DNA from: Microbacterium wangchenii
Lineage (GTDB): Bacteria > Actinomycetota > Actinomycetes > Actinomycetales > Microbacteriaceae
Reading direction: 5' to 3'
DNA: 64,000 nt
NCBI RefSeq assembly: GCF_004564355.1
Contig: NZ_CP038266.1
Location: 1,984,001 to 2,048,000 of the forward strand
Below are positions 28,493-42,118 of the stretch, piece by piece (the stretch's first letter is position 1; every line of letters starts with the position of its first letter). Below the pieces are notes generated by a model. It was given only the letters and a program-made list of their open reading frames with translations, was not told where the DNA came from and did not search any database. A program made the translations under genes and the position numbers.

Positions 28493-29237
28493 GTGACGCG
28501 CGCGAGTAGTACCTCCTCAGCCGCGGCACGGAAGCGCACGGGCACGTGCACGCCGCGCCGGCGTACACGCGTGCGCACGCGGCGCCGAGGCACCCGTGCA
28601 GCACGGGCGAGGCGTGCCCGCCGCGTGCGGATCGCGGTGACCTCGGTGCTCACCGCCGCCGGCGTCGTGCTGCTCGCCGGCGTCGCCGCCCTGATCGGCA
28701 CGGCCGTCCAGACCTTCGAGGACGCGGCGCAGAACCGAGACGAGATCGGTGGCTTCTCCGCCCCCCCCGCCCCCGGTGGCGCCCCCGCCGGCGTACGACG
28801 CCGACCAGCTCGGCAATGCGGCAACCATCATGGCTGCGGGCGGTGATCTCGGGTTGTCGCGGCGCGATCAGGCCATCGCCGTGATGACTGCGATGGGCGA
28901 GTCGTCACTGCGCAACATCGCCTACGGCGATTGGGAGACCAGCGGCGTGACCAACCCCGATGGATCGCGCACGACGTCGATCGGCCTGTTCCAGCAGCAG
29001 GACGGCTGGGGCACGCGGGAGCAGCGCCTCGACCCGTACACCGCCGCGACCCTCTTCTATGCCGCCATGCTCGAGAAGGTCCCCGAGCCCGAGCGGCAGC
29101 AGACCGAACCGACCCTCGTCGCCCATCGCACGCAGATCAACCGAGACCCCCAGCACTACGCGAAGTACTGGTCTCTTGCCGTCCGCGTCGTCGAGGAGCT
29201 CTCCGGAGAGCAGATCCCCGGTGTCGCCGCCCCCTGA
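28493..29237 (+). pseudogene. Transglycosylase (lysozyme-like) cell-wall protein, frameshifted at a C-run
   Basis: Two overlapping frames make one sensible protein. The first, from GTG 28493, gives a Ser/Arg-rich start and a membrane anchor (VTSVLTAAGVVLLAGVAAL) followed by QTFEDAAQNRDEIGG. The second, entered by a +1 shift, gives a Pro-rich linker and the domain YDADQLGNAATIMAAG...AMGESSLRNIAYGD...TTSIGLFQQ...GWGT, ending near 29237. GESSLRN has the presumed catalytic Glu of lysozyme-like domains seen in actinobacterial cell-wall enzymes. The total span of 745 nt is one over a multiple of three. The likely site is a run of eight C at 28760-28767 or the C-runs beside it. It may be a sequencing error, phase variation or a true pseudogene. 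Convergent with leuS. Confidence 0.75.
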
Positions 29238-29259
29238 GCGCGGCCTCGACCGCGCTCAG
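29234..29259. terminator. Bidirectional terminator before the leuS 3' end
   Basis: CTGAGCGCGG (29234-29243) and CCGCGCTCAG (29250-29259) make a perfect 10-bp stem with a 6-nt loop. It overlaps the stop of the transglycosylase-like frame and lies 13 nt from the leuS stop. No U-tract is visible, as is common in high-GC actinobacteria. Confidence 0.75.
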
Positions 29260-29272
29260 GGTCGCGAGCAGA

Positions 29273-31852
29273 TCACTTCGTGGAGAAGCTGACGACCTTC
29301 GGCGCGCGCACGACGACACGGGCGACCTCACGGTCACCGAGAGCACGCTGGACCTTGACGTCGCCGCGGGCCAGCGCCTCCAGCGCGTCGGCGTCGATGC
29401 GGGCGGGCACCTCGAGAGTGGCACGCACCTTCCCGTCGACCTGGACCACGGTCGTGACCGTCTCTTCCACCAGCAGTGTCGGGTCGGGCGAGCGCCACGT
29501 CACGAGACCGACGAATGGCTCGTAGCCGAGCACGGCCCACATCTCCTCTGCGGTGTGCGGTGCGAACAGATCCAGCACCATGGCCGTCACCTCCGCCGCC
29601 TCCCGCACGGCCGGATCGCTCGCGCCCGGTCCGGAGTCGATGGCCTTGCGCGTGGCGTTGACCAGCTCCATCAGTCGCGCGACGACGACGTTGAACTTGG
29701 TCTGCTCGACCAGTCCCGGCGCGTCGGCGAGCAGACGGTGGGTCACGCGGCGCAGCGCCGCATCACCCTCCGCCCACACCACGTCGGGGCTGCTGTCGAC
29801 GTCGTGCGCGACGCGCATCGCCCGGGCGAGGAACTTCGCCGCTCCGGTCGTGGAGACGTCGTCCCAGTCCTTGTCGTCCTCCACCGGCCCCGCGAAGGCC
29901 AGCGCGACGCGCAGCGCGTCGGCGCCGTGGGTGTCCAGCTCCTCCTGGAACAGCACCAGATTGCCCTTGCTCTTGGACATCTTCGTGCCGCCCAGGATGA
30001 CCATGCCCTGGTTGATGAGGTTCGAGAACGGCTCGGTGAACTCCACCATGCCCATGTCGAACATCGCCTTGGTCACGAACCGCGCGTACAGCAGGTGCAG
30101 GATCGCGTGCTCGACGCCGCCGATGTAGAAGTCGACCGGCCCCCACTTGTCCGCCTCGCGGCTGGAGAAGGGCTGGGTCTCATCGCCCGGAGAGAGGAAG
30201 CGCATGTAGTACCACGAGGAGTCCACGAACGTGTCCATCGTGTCGGGGTCGCGCCGGGCGGGTGCGCCGGTCTCCGGGTCGACGGTTTCGACCCATCCTG
30301 TCGCCGCGCCCAGCGGCGAGGTGCCCTTGGGCGTCAGGTCGAGCCCTTCGACGTCGGGCAGGCGCACGGGAAGCTGGTCCTCGGGGACGGGCATGATGCG
30401 GCCGTCGTCGGTGTGGATCATCGGGATCGGCGTGCCCCAGAACCGCTGGCGCGAGATCAGCCAGTCGCGGAGCCGATACGTCTTGGCGGCGCGGCCGCGG
30501 CCCGTCGACTGGAGGATGTCGATGACCCGCGCGATCGCCGTGCGCTTGGAGAGCCCGTCCAGCGGCCCGGAGTTGATCATCCGGCCCTCGCCGGTGAGAG
30601 CGACGCCCGTGCGGGCGGGGTGGACCTCATCCAGCTGCCCTCCGAGCGGATCGATGGGCACACCGTCCTCGTCCACCTCGATGACCGGGATCGCACCCGT
30701 CACCGGCGCCGTCGTGTCGACCACGACGGTCACGGGCAGATCGAACGCGCGGGCGAAGTCCAGGTCGCGCTGGTCGTGCGCCGGAACGGCCATGACCGCT
30801 CCGTGCCCGTAGTCGGCCAGCACGTAGTCCGCCGCCCAGATCGGCAGCCGCGCGCCGTTGACCGGGTTGATCGCGTAGCGCTCGAGGAAGACACCGGTCT
30901 TGGGCCGGTCGCTGGACTGGCGGTCGATGTCGGTGGTCTTGCGCACGCCGTCCAGATAGCCCTGGAAGCGCATGCGGGCCTCCGGCGAGGCGTCCGCCAC
31001 CAGCTCGGCGGCCAGGTCGGAGTCGGGGGCGACGACGAAGAACGTTGCGCCGTACAGCGTGTCGGGGCGCGTGGAGAACACCGTCACGCTGCCCGGGCGG
31101 CCTTCGATCTCGAAGTCGATGTCGGCGCCGACCGAGCGGCCGATCCAGTTGCGCTGCATCTGGATGACCTTCTGCGGCCAGAAGCCCTCCAGCTGGTTCA
31201 GGTCGTCCAGCAGGCGGTCGGCGTAGTCGGTGATCTTGAGGTACCACTGTGTGAGCTTCTTCTTCACGACCTCGTTGCCGCAGCGCTCGCAGCGACCGTC
31301 GACGACCTGCTCGTTGGCGAGCACGGTCTGATCGAACGGGCACCAGTTGACCGGGCTCTCCTTGCGGTACGCCAGCCCCCGCTCGTACAGCTTCAGGAAC
31401 AGCCACTGGTTCCAGCGGTAGTACTCGGGGTCGCTGGTGTGCAGCACGCGGCTCCAGTCGAAGGAGACGCCGTAGTCGTGCAGGCTCGCCTTCTGCTGGG
31501 CGATGTTCGCGTACGTCCACTTCACCGGGTCGGCGCCGCGCTGGATGGCGGCGTTCTCGGCCGGCAGCCCGAAGGAGTCCCACCCGATGGGATTCAGGAC
31601 GTTGTAGCCGCGGTGACGCCAGAACCGCGCGACGATGTCGGAGTAGAGGTAGTTCTCGGCGTGGCCCATGTGCAGGTCGCCCGAGGGGTAGGGGAACATC
31701 GCCAGGACGTACTTGCGCGGACGGGAATCCTCCTCGCCGCCGGCACGGAACGGGTCGTGCTCGGCCCAGAGGTCCTGCCACTTCCGCTGGATCGCGTGCG
31801 GGTCGAATCCGCCGCTCTCGGCAGCGGTCGGGGGGGTCGTGGTTCGGGACAC
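29273..31852 (-). CDS. leuS: Leucyl-tRNA synthetase
   Basis: LeuS charges tRNA-Leu. The 859-residue class I enzyme has the HIGH-type motif HMGH at 61-64, the CP1 editing domain in the middle, KMSKSKGN at about 622, and the anticodon-binding domain at the end. A Cys pair CERC with CPFD upstream resembles the zinc region of bacterial LeuRS. Length and order are normal. No T-box motif was found in front of it, unlike ileS. It is convergent with the transglycosylase-like gene. Confidence 0.98.
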   Translation of the reverse strand: MSRTTTPPTAAESGGFDPHAIQRKWQDLWAEHDPFRAGGEEDSRPRKYVLAMFPYPSGDLHMGHAENYLYSDIVARFWRHRGYNVLNPIGWDSFGLPAENAAIQRGADPVKWTYANIAQQKASLHDYGVSFDWSRVLHTSDPEYYRWNQWLFLKLYERGLAYRKESPVNWCPFDQTVLANEQVVDGRCERCGNEVVKKKLTQWYLKITDYADRLLDDLNQLEGFWPQKVIQMQRNWIGRSVGADIDFEIEGRPGSVTVFSTRPDTLYGATFFVVAPDSDLAAELVADASPEARMRFQGYLDGVRKTTDIDRQSSDRPKTGVFLERYAINPVNGARLPIWAADYVLADYGHGAVMAVPAHDQRDLDFARAFDLPVTVVVDTTAPVTGAIPVIEVDEDGVPIDPLGGQLDEVHPARTGVALTGEGRMINSGPLDGLSKRTAIARVIDILQSTGRGRAAKTYRLRDWLISRQRFWGTPIPMIHTDDGRIMPVPEDQLPVRLPDVEGLDLTPKGTSPLGAATGWVETVDPETGAPARRDPDTMDTFVDSSWYYMRFLSPGDETQPFSSREADKWGPVDFYIGGVEHAILHLLYARFVTKAMFDMGMVEFTEPFSNLINQGMVILGGTKMSKSKGNLVLFQEELDTHGADALRVALAFAGPVEDDKDWDDVSTTGAAKFLARAMRVAHDVDSSPDVVWAEGDAALRRVTHRLLADAPGLVEQTKFNVVVARLMELVNATRKAIDSGPGASDPAVREAAEVTAMVLDLFAPHTAEEMWAVLGYEPFVGLVTWRSPDPTLLVEETVTTVVQVDGKVRATLEVPARIDADALEALARGDVKVQRALGDREVARVVVRAPKVVSFSTK

Positions 31853-31921
31853 GGAGAAGCCAATCTGGAACGTCGGGTTTCACGCCGAAGGCGCTCTGTC
31901 AACGTTACCGGACCGCCGTCC

Positions 31922-33220
31922 TCACCAGCCGGGAGGCAGCCCCGCGCCCAGCGCGGCCAGGGGGGCCCGCGCCTTCAGCGCCACCTCCGCGACCTCGGCC
32001 TCGGCCTGGGAGCGCCACGTGATGCCGCCGCCGGCGCCGACGTACGCTCCGCCGGGGCGGGTGAGGATGCTGCGGATCACCATCGCGAGGTCCCCCGACC
32101 CGTCGCTCCCGATCCACCCGAAGCATCCGGCGAAGACGCCGCGCGGCCCGCCCTCCAGCTCGTGGAGGATCGACATGGCCGACAGCTTCGGCGCCCCCGT
32201 CATGCTGCCCGCCGGGAACGTCGCCGCCAGGACGTCACCGACGGTCGTTCCCGGATCCAGCGTTCCGGCGATCGTGCTGACCAGCTGGTGCACCGTCGGA
32301 TACGTCTCCACCTCCAGCAGCCGTTCGACCGTGACGCTGGCCGCATCGCACACGCGCGAGAGGTCGTTGCGCATCAGGTCCACGATCATGACGTTCTCGG
32401 CGCGCTCCTTCGGATCGCTCCGCAGATCGTCCACGAGCGCCGCATCCGCCGATGCATCCGCGCCCCGCCGCCGTGTCCCCTTGATCGGATGCGTGCGCAG
32501 TGTCCCCTCCGCCAGTTCCAGGAACCGCTCCGGGGTCGCGCTGACCAGCGCGACGTCCCCGAACCGGAGGAGGCCGCCGTGGTGGGAGGGCGCCGCCCGG
32601 CGCAGGCGGTCGTAGACGGTGAGCGGGTCGAACTCCCCCGCGATCTCGAAACGCGTCGTCAGGCACAGCTGGTAGGCGTCGCCTTCGCGGATGGCGTCGC
32701 GGCAGCGCTCGATCAGCGCGGCGTACTCCGCCGGGGCATGCCGCGCGGTGGCGCGCGCCTCATCCGCCGCCCCGGGCGCCGCGACCGGCGGCGCCGCCAG
32801 CAGCCGCTCTGCCACCTCGTGCCCGCGGCCCGATTCCGACACGACCCACACCTGCCGGGCAGCGTGGTCGAACGCGATCAGCTCGTCCGTCCGAACCCAC
32901 ATCTCGTCGGGGATCCCGTCACCGCGGCCGCGGACGGGGGCGCCGGCCGCCCCTGCTCCGGCCTCATATCCCACCCAGCCGACCCAGCCGCCGAGGAACG
33001 GGCCGGCCGGCGACTGCTCCGGATGCTGCGTCGCGTCCACCGCTCGCACCCTGGCCGGATCGTCTTCGGGCTCACCGGCACCCACCCAGCTCCACCCCGC
33101 TTGCGCGTCCGGACCGGCATCGAGCCAGAACACGTGGGAGCGGCCGGCGGCGAGAGCGGCGAACGCGGCCGCGGGGTCGACCCACCGTGGGAGGGGCGCG
33201 GCGGAAGTCGGCGGAAGCAC
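31922..33220 (-). CDS. pabB: Aminodeoxychorismate synthase component I (PabB)
   Basis: PabB turns chorismate into 4-amino-4-deoxychorismate for folate synthesis. The 432-residue protein has the chorismate-binding domain with PIKGT (HPIKGTRRRG), GSMTGAPK and the final GGGITW. PIKGT, with its catalytic Lys, marks PabB; TrpE has PIAGT at this place. No glutamine amidotransferase partner (PabA) is next to it. The GTG at 33220 follows TAGCCT by 6 nt, a leaderless promoter back to back with that of dedA. Start and family are both well supported. Confidence 0.92.
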   Translation of the reverse strand: MLPPTSAAPLPRWVDPAAAFAALAAGRSHVFWLDAGPDAQAGWSWVGAGEPEDDPARVRAVDATQHPEQSPAGPFLGGWVGWVGYEAGAGAAGAPVRGRGDGIPDEMWVRTDELIAFDHAARQVWVVSESGRGHEVAERLLAAPPVAAPGAADEARATARHAPAEYAALIERCRDAIREGDAYQLCLTTRFEIAGEFDPLTVYDRLRRAAPSHHGGLLRFGDVALVSATPERFLELAEGTLRTHPIKGTRRRGADASADAALVDDLRSDPKERAENVMIVDLMRNDLSRVCDAASVTVERLLEVETYPTVHQLVSTIAGTLDPGTTVGDVLAATFPAGSMTGAPKLSAMSILHELEGGPRGVFAGCFGWIGSDGSGDLAMVIRSILTRPGGAYVGAGGGITWRSQAEAEVAEVALKARAPLAALGAGLPPGW

Positions 33221-33226
33221 GCTCTC

Positions 33227-33255
33227 AGGCTAGAGGGGGTGAGCAGCTCTAGGCT
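33227..33255. promoter_or_regulatory. Divergent leaderless promoters of pabB and dedA
   Basis: On the minus strand TAGCCT (33227-33232) is followed by 6 nt and the pabB GTG. On the plus strand TAGGCT (33250-33255) is followed by 7 nt and the dedA GTG. The two -10 boxes are 17 nt apart, so RNA polymerase bound to one would block the other. Confidence 0.65.
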
Positions 33256-33262
33256 CTCTCCC

Positions 33263-33925
33263 GTGAACGAGATCCTCACCGGCGTGCTCGACGTGGTGCA
33301 ATCGGTGGACCCCGTCCTGCGCACGCTCGTCGCCGGCCTGGCGATCCTGCTGGAGACCAGCGTCCTGGTGGGCCTGGTCGTCCCCGGCGACACGATCGTC
33401 ATCGTCGCCGCGACGGCGGTGTCGTCGGTCGTCGAGGCCGTCGCGCTGGGTGTGGCCGTCCTCGTGGGAGCGCTCATCGGCGAGAGCATCGGCTTCGCCC
33501 TCGGCCGGTTCCTCGGTCCCCGCATTCGGAGCTCCCGGCTGGGCAGGCGCATCGGGGAACGCAATTGGGAGCGGTCGGAGCGCTATCTGCGGCGCCGCGG
33601 CGGCCCCGCGATCTTCCTGTCGCGGTTCCTGCCGGTGCTGCATTCCCTCGTGCCGCTCACGGTGGGGATGAGCGGCTACAGCTACCGGCGATTCCTCGCG
33701 TGGACCGCCCCGGCATGCCTGATCTGGTCGTCGCTGTACATCTCCGTCGCCGCTCTGGCTGCCGGAACGTACCGCGAGCTCGCCGACACGCTGCACTCCG
33801 CGGGCTACATCTTCGTCGGCGTGCTCGTGGCCTTCCTCGTGCTCGTCTACGTCGGGAAGAAGGTCATCGAACGCCTCGAGCGACGACACCTGGACGCGTC
33901 GGAGTCCGAGGACGTGGAAAGCTAG
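33263..33925 (+). CDS. DedA-family membrane protein
   Basis: DedA/VTT proteins move lipids such as undecaprenyl phosphate across the membrane. The 220-residue protein has about five membrane segments and the family core RRGGPAIFLSRFLPVLHSLVP with the conserved Arg of SRFLP. GESIGFALGRFLG is an earlier family motif. The GTG at 33263 was chosen from the leaderless promoter and the hydrophobic start. The next gene, App1-like, begins 5 nt after its stop and is probably cotranscribed; a lipid-related link between the two is possible but inferred. Confidence 0.9.
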   Translation: MNEILTGVLDVVQSVDPVLRTLVAGLAILLETSVLVGLVVPGDTIVIVAATAVSSVVEAVALGVAVLVGALIGESIGFALGRFLGPRIRSSRLGRRIGERNWERSERYLRRRGGPAIFLSRFLPVLHSLVPLTVGMSGYSYRRFLAWTAPACLIWSSLYISVAALAAGTYRELADTLHSAGYIFVGVLVAFLVLVYVGKKVIERLERRHLDASESEDVES

Positions 33926-33930
33926 GGGGG

Positions 33931-34974
33931 ATGTCCTCCTCCCCGCCCGAACGCACCAAGGTCCTCTGGCTCGCCCGTCTCGAACGGCGCGTGCACTCCT
34001 GGCGCGAACGCCGAGCGCGCGCGAGGGGCCTCCGACCCCAGGTGACCGGCTTCCCGGGCTACGGCGGGGAGGACTGGGTGCGCGTGGTCGGGCGGGTCCT
34101 CATCGCCCCGCCGATGCGCAAGGACGCCTCCGGGGAGTACGCCAGCGTGCGCGGATGGCGCAGCTTCGTCGCCGTCCCGGTCGGGTATGCGCAGGTGCGG
34201 ATCGCTGTGGAGGGCGCCGTTCACGACGTGGTCGCCGATCGCGGCGGCGTCATCGACACGGTGATCCCTGCGCGCCTCGATCCCGGCTGGCAGACCGTGA
34301 CCATGTCGGTGGAGGGCAGCGAGCCCGTCGAGACGCGCGTGTTCATCGTCGCCTCCGACGTGCGTTTCGGTGTCGTCTCCGACGTCGACGACACCGTCAT
34401 GGTCACCGCTCTGCCCCGGCCGCTGCTGGCGGCGTGGAACTCCTTCGTCGTCGACGAGCACGCCCGCCAGCCGGTGCCGGGAATGGCGGTCCTGCTGGAG
34501 CGGCTCACGCGCGAGAACCCCGGCACACCCGTCCTGTACCTCTCGACGGGGGCATGGAACGTCGCGCCCACCCTCATCCGCTTCCTCCGCCGACACCTCT
34601 TCCCGCCCGGGTCCATCCTGCTCACCGACTGGGGGCCCACGCACGACCGCTGGTTCCGCAGCGGACAGGACCACAAGGCGAGCAACCTCCAGCGCCTGGC
34701 GGCAGAATTCCCCCGCATCCGCTGGCTCCTGGTCGGCGACGACGGCCAGCACGACGATCAGATCTACACGAAGTTCGCCATCGAGCATCCCGGCCACGTC
34801 GCCGCGGTGGCGATCCGCCGGCTCTCGCCGACGGAGGCGGTGCTCGCCGGTGGCCGGACGGTGGTCGACGACCACTCCGCCGCCAACGTTCCGTGGGTCA
34901 CGGAGTCCGACGGGGCAGGTCTGCTGGAGCGGCTGGAGGCCGTGGGGATCGTCTCCACCGACCCGCACGCCTGA
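33931..34974 (+). CDS. App1-family phosphatase (phosphatidate phosphatase-like)
   Basis: The 347-residue protein carries the App1 catalytic domain of the HAD superfamily. The DxDxT motif appears as SDVDDTVMVT, the second motif as LYLSTGAWN, and the acidic motif as LVGDDGQHDDQIY. In yeast App1 is a phosphatidate phosphatase; bacterial members are little studied. No signal peptide is present, and the Arg-rich N-terminus may contact the membrane. A strong AGGGGGG ribosome binding site precedes the ATG at 33931. It is likely in an operon with dedA. Confidence 0.88.
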   Translation: MSSSPPERTKVLWLARLERRVHSWRERRARARGLRPQVTGFPGYGGEDWVRVVGRVLIAPPMRKDASGEYASVRGWRSFVAVPVGYAQVRIAVEGAVHDVVADRGGVIDTVIPARLDPGWQTVTMSVEGSEPVETRVFIVASDVRFGVVSDVDDTVMVTALPRPLLAAWNSFVVDEHARQPVPGMAVLLERLTRENPGTPVLYLSTGAWNVAPTLIRFLRRHLFPPGSILLTDWGPTHDRWFRSGQDHKASNLQRLAAEFPRIRWLLVGDDGQHDDQIYTKFAIEHPGHVAAVAIRRLSPTEAVLAGGRTVVDDHSAANVPWVTESDGAGLLERLEAVGIVSTDPHA

Positions 34975-35002
34975 GGTCGGCGGTCTCGCGTACCGTTGAC
35001 GC

Positions 35003-35716
35003 ATGTGCGGTCGATTCTTCGTTGCCAACGTCGGTTCCGAGCTCGTGGGCGTGCTGCGCGTGGATGCGGCGGCGGAGGATCTGCCCGAGCCCTCGTACAA
35101 CATCGCCCCCACCGCTTCCGTGGCGATCGTCCTCGACTCGGCCAAGACCGACCCGCCCACTCGTCGCCTGGAGCCGGCACGGTGGGGGCTCGTGCCGAGC
35201 TGGGCAAAAGATCCCAAGATCGGCGCGCGGGCGTTCAACGCGCGCAGCGAAGAGCTCGAAGACAAGTCGATGTTCCGCCGCGCGCTGCACAAGCGCCGGG
35301 CCGTGATCCCTGCGACCGGCTATTACGAATGGAAGGCGACCGATTCGGGGAAGGTCCCGCACTTCATCCACCCCGCCGCGGGCAGCCCCATGTTCTTCGC
35401 CGGGCTGTACGAGTGGTGGAAGAACCCCGCCGTCCCGGACGACGACCCGGACCGCTGGCTGCTGAGCTTCACGATCCTCACCCGCGACTCCATCGGGCGC
35501 CTGGGTTCGATCCACGACCGGATGCCGCTGTTCATGGACCCCGACCATGCCGACGCGTGGCTCGACCCCTCCACCGAGAACGTGCGTGACGTGCTGGACG
35601 CCGCCATCGACGCCGCCCCGGCGATCGCCGAGACCCTCGAGGACCACGTCGTGTCGAAGGCCGTGGGAAACGTCCGCAACAACGGCCCTGAGCTGATCGA
35701 GCCTGTCGAGGAGTGA
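35003..35716 (+). CDS. SOS-response-associated peptidase (SRAP/HMCES, YedK-like)
   Basis: SRAP proteins form a covalent, protective thiazolidine link with abasic sites in single-stranded DNA through Cys2. The 237-residue protein begins MCGRFF, with Cys2 ready for exposure. Other family signatures are YNIAPT (Asn), FNARSE, IPATGYYEW (Glu) and SIHDRMP (His). TACCGT (34991-34996) lies 6 nt before the ATG, so it is probably leaderless; this also suits the need for a defined N-terminus. The hydrolase gene follows 9 nt later. Confidence 0.94.
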   Translation: MCGRFFVANVGSELVGVLRVDAAAEDLPEPSYNIAPTASVAIVLDSAKTDPPTRRLEPARWGLVPSWAKDPKIGARAFNARSEELEDKSMFRRALHKRRAVIPATGYYEWKATDSGKVPHFIHPAAGSPMFFAGLYEWWKNPAVPDDDPDRWLLSFTILTRDSIGRLGSIHDRMPLFMDPDHADAWLDPSTENVRDVLDAAIDAAPAIAETLEDHVVSKAVGNVRNNGPELIEPVEE

Positions 35717-35725
35717 CCCGCACCC

Positions 35726-36535
35726 GTGACGAGACCCGCCCTCACCGCGCGGGGCGAATGGCCGCCGGGACTGGCGTACTTCCGCCTCGGCGCCGGCGCG
35801 CAGACGGTGTTCTTCCCCGGGCTCTCCGGAACGCCTGACCTCCCCTCAGGTGCGGACATGTGGATGCAGCGGCAGCTGCTGGCGCCACTGACCCGGGGCC
35901 GCGAGCTGATCTGGATGAACCGGCGCAGGGACCTCACCCCTCCCACCACGATCGCCCGCATCGCGCAGGACGGCGCCGACGTGATCCGCGCCCAGCTGTC
36001 GCCTCCGGTGGACGTCATCGGGCTGTCCACCGGCGGCAGCGTCGCGCTGCAGCTCGCCGTGGACCATCCCGAGCTGGTCCGGCGTCTCGTCGTGGCCGCC
36101 TCGGCGTGCCGGCTGAGCGATGAGGGGCGCCGTGTGCAACGCCGCCTCGGAGCCGCCGTGCGCGCCGGCAGGCCGCGGCAGGCGGGCGCCGCCGGCATCG
36201 GCGCGATGGCCGCCGGATCGTGGGGTGCCGCCGTGTTCGGCGCGGTGGGCTGGCTCATGGGGCACACCGTCTTCGGCCGCTCCGGTCCCGACCTCCTCGC
36301 CGTCGTCGACGCCGAGGACACGTTCGACGTCACCGACCGGTTGGGCGAGATCACCGCCCGCACGCTGATCGTGGGAGCCGAACGCGATCGGTACTACTCC
36401 GCGGAGCTGTTCCGCCGCACGGCCGAAGGCATCCCGGACGCGCAACTGGTGCTGTATCCGCGCACGGGCCACCTGGGCACGACGCTGCGGCGGCGGTACT
36501 ACCGGGACGTCCGGGAGTTCCTCGACGGCCCGTGA
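35726..36535 (+). CDS. Alpha/beta hydrolase
   Basis: The 269-residue protein has the hydrolase fold with the nucleophile motif GLSTGGSVA, an acid probably in VGAERDRYY and a His in PRTGHLG. The oxyanion region is TVFFPGLSGTP, which lacks the usual HG pair. There is no signal peptide. The GTG at 35726 starts 9 nt after the SRAP stop, so the two are cotranscribed; a functional link is not evident. Convergent with the FAD monooxygenase with 3 nt between stops. Confidence 0.85.
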   Translation: MTRPALTARGEWPPGLAYFRLGAGAQTVFFPGLSGTPDLPSGADMWMQRQLLAPLTRGRELIWMNRRRDLTPPTTIARIAQDGADVIRAQLSPPVDVIGLSTGGSVALQLAVDHPELVRRLVVAASACRLSDEGRRVQRRLGAAVRAGRPRQAGAAGIGAMAAGSWGAAVFGAVGWLMGHTVFGRSGPDLLAVVDAEDTFDVTDRLGEITARTLIVGAERDRYYSAELFRRTAEGIPDAQLVLYPRTGHLGTTLRRRYYRDVREFLDGP

Positions 36536-36538
36536 GCA

Positions 36539-40884
<4,346 letters not shown>

Positions 40885-40919
40885 ACGCGCGAGCCTACGC
40901 GGCGTGCCTGGCGGTCTCC

Positions 40920-41075
40920 TCAGTCCGCGGGGCCGCCGTCCTCACGCTCGGAGTGCGAGACCGGCATCCACGCGCCGGTGCGCAGCGCGTCGCGGGCGAC
41001 CGCGATCTCCTCCGCGCCGCCCGGCTCGGCGTCGCTCCGGGCACCCGCCGGCCGCCGGTCCTCTGCGGCGGTCAT
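40920..41075 (-). CDS. Small hypothetical protein, 51 residues, coupled to DUF5996 gene
   Basis: The ATG at 41075 overlaps the DUF5996 stop (ATGA), and the frame MTAAEDRRPAGARSDAEPGG runs to TGA at 40920-40922. The second half contains EEIAVARDALRTGAW and MPVSHSEREDGG. It is acidic, soluble and without known motif. The coupling and GC-rich third positions favour a real gene, but the shortness leaves doubt. Confidence 0.5.
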   Translation of the reverse strand: MTAAEDRRPAGARSDAEPGGAEEIAVARDALRTGAWMPVSHSEREDGGPAD

Positions 41076-41983
41076 GCGCGACCGGTCTCGCGGGGCCACG
41101 TGCCGGAGGCGGACGCGCGCCGATAGGTGGCGTCGAGGAATCCGCGCAGCGCGGCGTCCGGATCGTCGGCCGCGCGCACCCGCTCGTACGGCAGCACGAA
41201 CTCCCCCAGGTCGCCGTCGAAGTACGCACCGTCGACGTCCAGGGCCCGGTCCCGGTATCCGGGCGGTTCGGGGTAGGCGTACGAGTAGAAGGCCCCCTCG
41301 GCCGCCCCGCCGGGCCAGTATCCGGCGCTGGAGACCTCGGAGTCGTAGGCCTCGTGCATGACACGATCGGGGCAGTTGGGCGCGCCGCCCGGATGCTGGG
41401 GAGCCGGTCGCCCGGAGAACCGGGAGGTGGCGAGGTCGAAGGCGCCCCAGAAGAAGTGCACGGGGCTCGCCTTTCCGCGGTAGGCCGCGCGGAACCCGTT
41501 CAGCACGCGCGACGCGGAGACCAGCGACACCCAGAACCGGTGCGCTGCCTCCGGGTCGTACGGGGCCGGCCGGGTGTCCTGATCGAACGGCACCACGTCG
41601 GGCAGCTCGACGGGCACGGAGTGCAGCTCGACGTCGGCCCCGAGCTCGGCGAGGAGGCCGGTGAACTCGGCGTAGAACTCCGCGATCGTTCCCGGGCGCA
41701 GCGCGATGTCACCCTCGCCCCCGTCGGTGTGCAGCATCCGCAGCCGGTGGTCGACGAAGTCGAACCGGATCTCCAGCCCTCCGGCTTCCAGCGGCATGAG
41801 CGACGTGGTCAGCCCGCGGCTGTCGACGTACAGCGGCACGTTCCACCAGTGGTTGACCAGGGGTGTGAGAGCGAGGCGCACCTTGCCCGCCATCTGCGTC
41901 CACAGATGCAGCGTGTCCCGGGTGCCATCCCACTCCTGCACCGGCAGTGCGGGCCACGCGTTCTCGGTGCTGGGCATGGGCAT
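41072..41983 (-). CDS. DUF5996 family protein
   Basis: The 303-residue protein shows the DUF5996 pattern: WPALPVQEWDGTRDTLHLWTQMAGKVRLAL at the start (motif core DTLHLWTQMVGK-like), VNHWWNVPLYVDSRGLTTS, FDFVDH, and HFFWGAFDLATSRFSGRPAP. The function is unknown. ATG at 41983 is given; an ATG two codons on (41977) is equally possible. A 51-residue gene is translationally coupled downstream. Confidence 0.85.
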   Translation of the reverse strand: MPMPSTENAWPALPVQEWDGTRDTLHLWTQMAGKVRLALTPLVNHWWNVPLYVDSRGLTTSLMPLEAGGLEIRFDFVDHRLRMLHTDGGEGDIALRPGTIAEFYAEFTGLLAELGADVELHSVPVELPDVVPFDQDTRPAPYDPEAAHRFWVSLVSASRVLNGFRAAYRGKASPVHFFWGAFDLATSRFSGRPAPQHPGGAPNCPDRVMHEAYDSEVSSAGYWPGGAAEGAFYSYAYPEPPGYRDRALDVDGAYFDGDLGEFVLPYERVRAADDPDAALRGFLDATYRRASASGTWPRETGRA

Positions 41984-42118
41984 CCGTCCCTCTCTCGCGG
42001 CACGGTGCGCCGCTCACGTCCAGGATGACCGCATCACCGCCGCATAGCGAGAGGCGACTTCGTCATCGGTTCTCGAGAACGGCCGACAGAACCACATCCC
42101 GCTCCTTCTGGGCCTGCG

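Noticed and set aside
29273..31921. T-box in front of leuS
   Set aside because: The 69-nt gap to pabB contains no GGTGGTACCGCG-like core and is too short.
31922..33220. Anthranilate synthase TrpE
   Set aside because: The active-site motif is PIKGT, typical of PabB, and no trp genes are near.
28931..33255. A very long plus-strand open frame running opposite leuS and pabB
   Set aside because: Only its end (dedA) is coding. The rest is low-complexity antisense to two clear enzymes.
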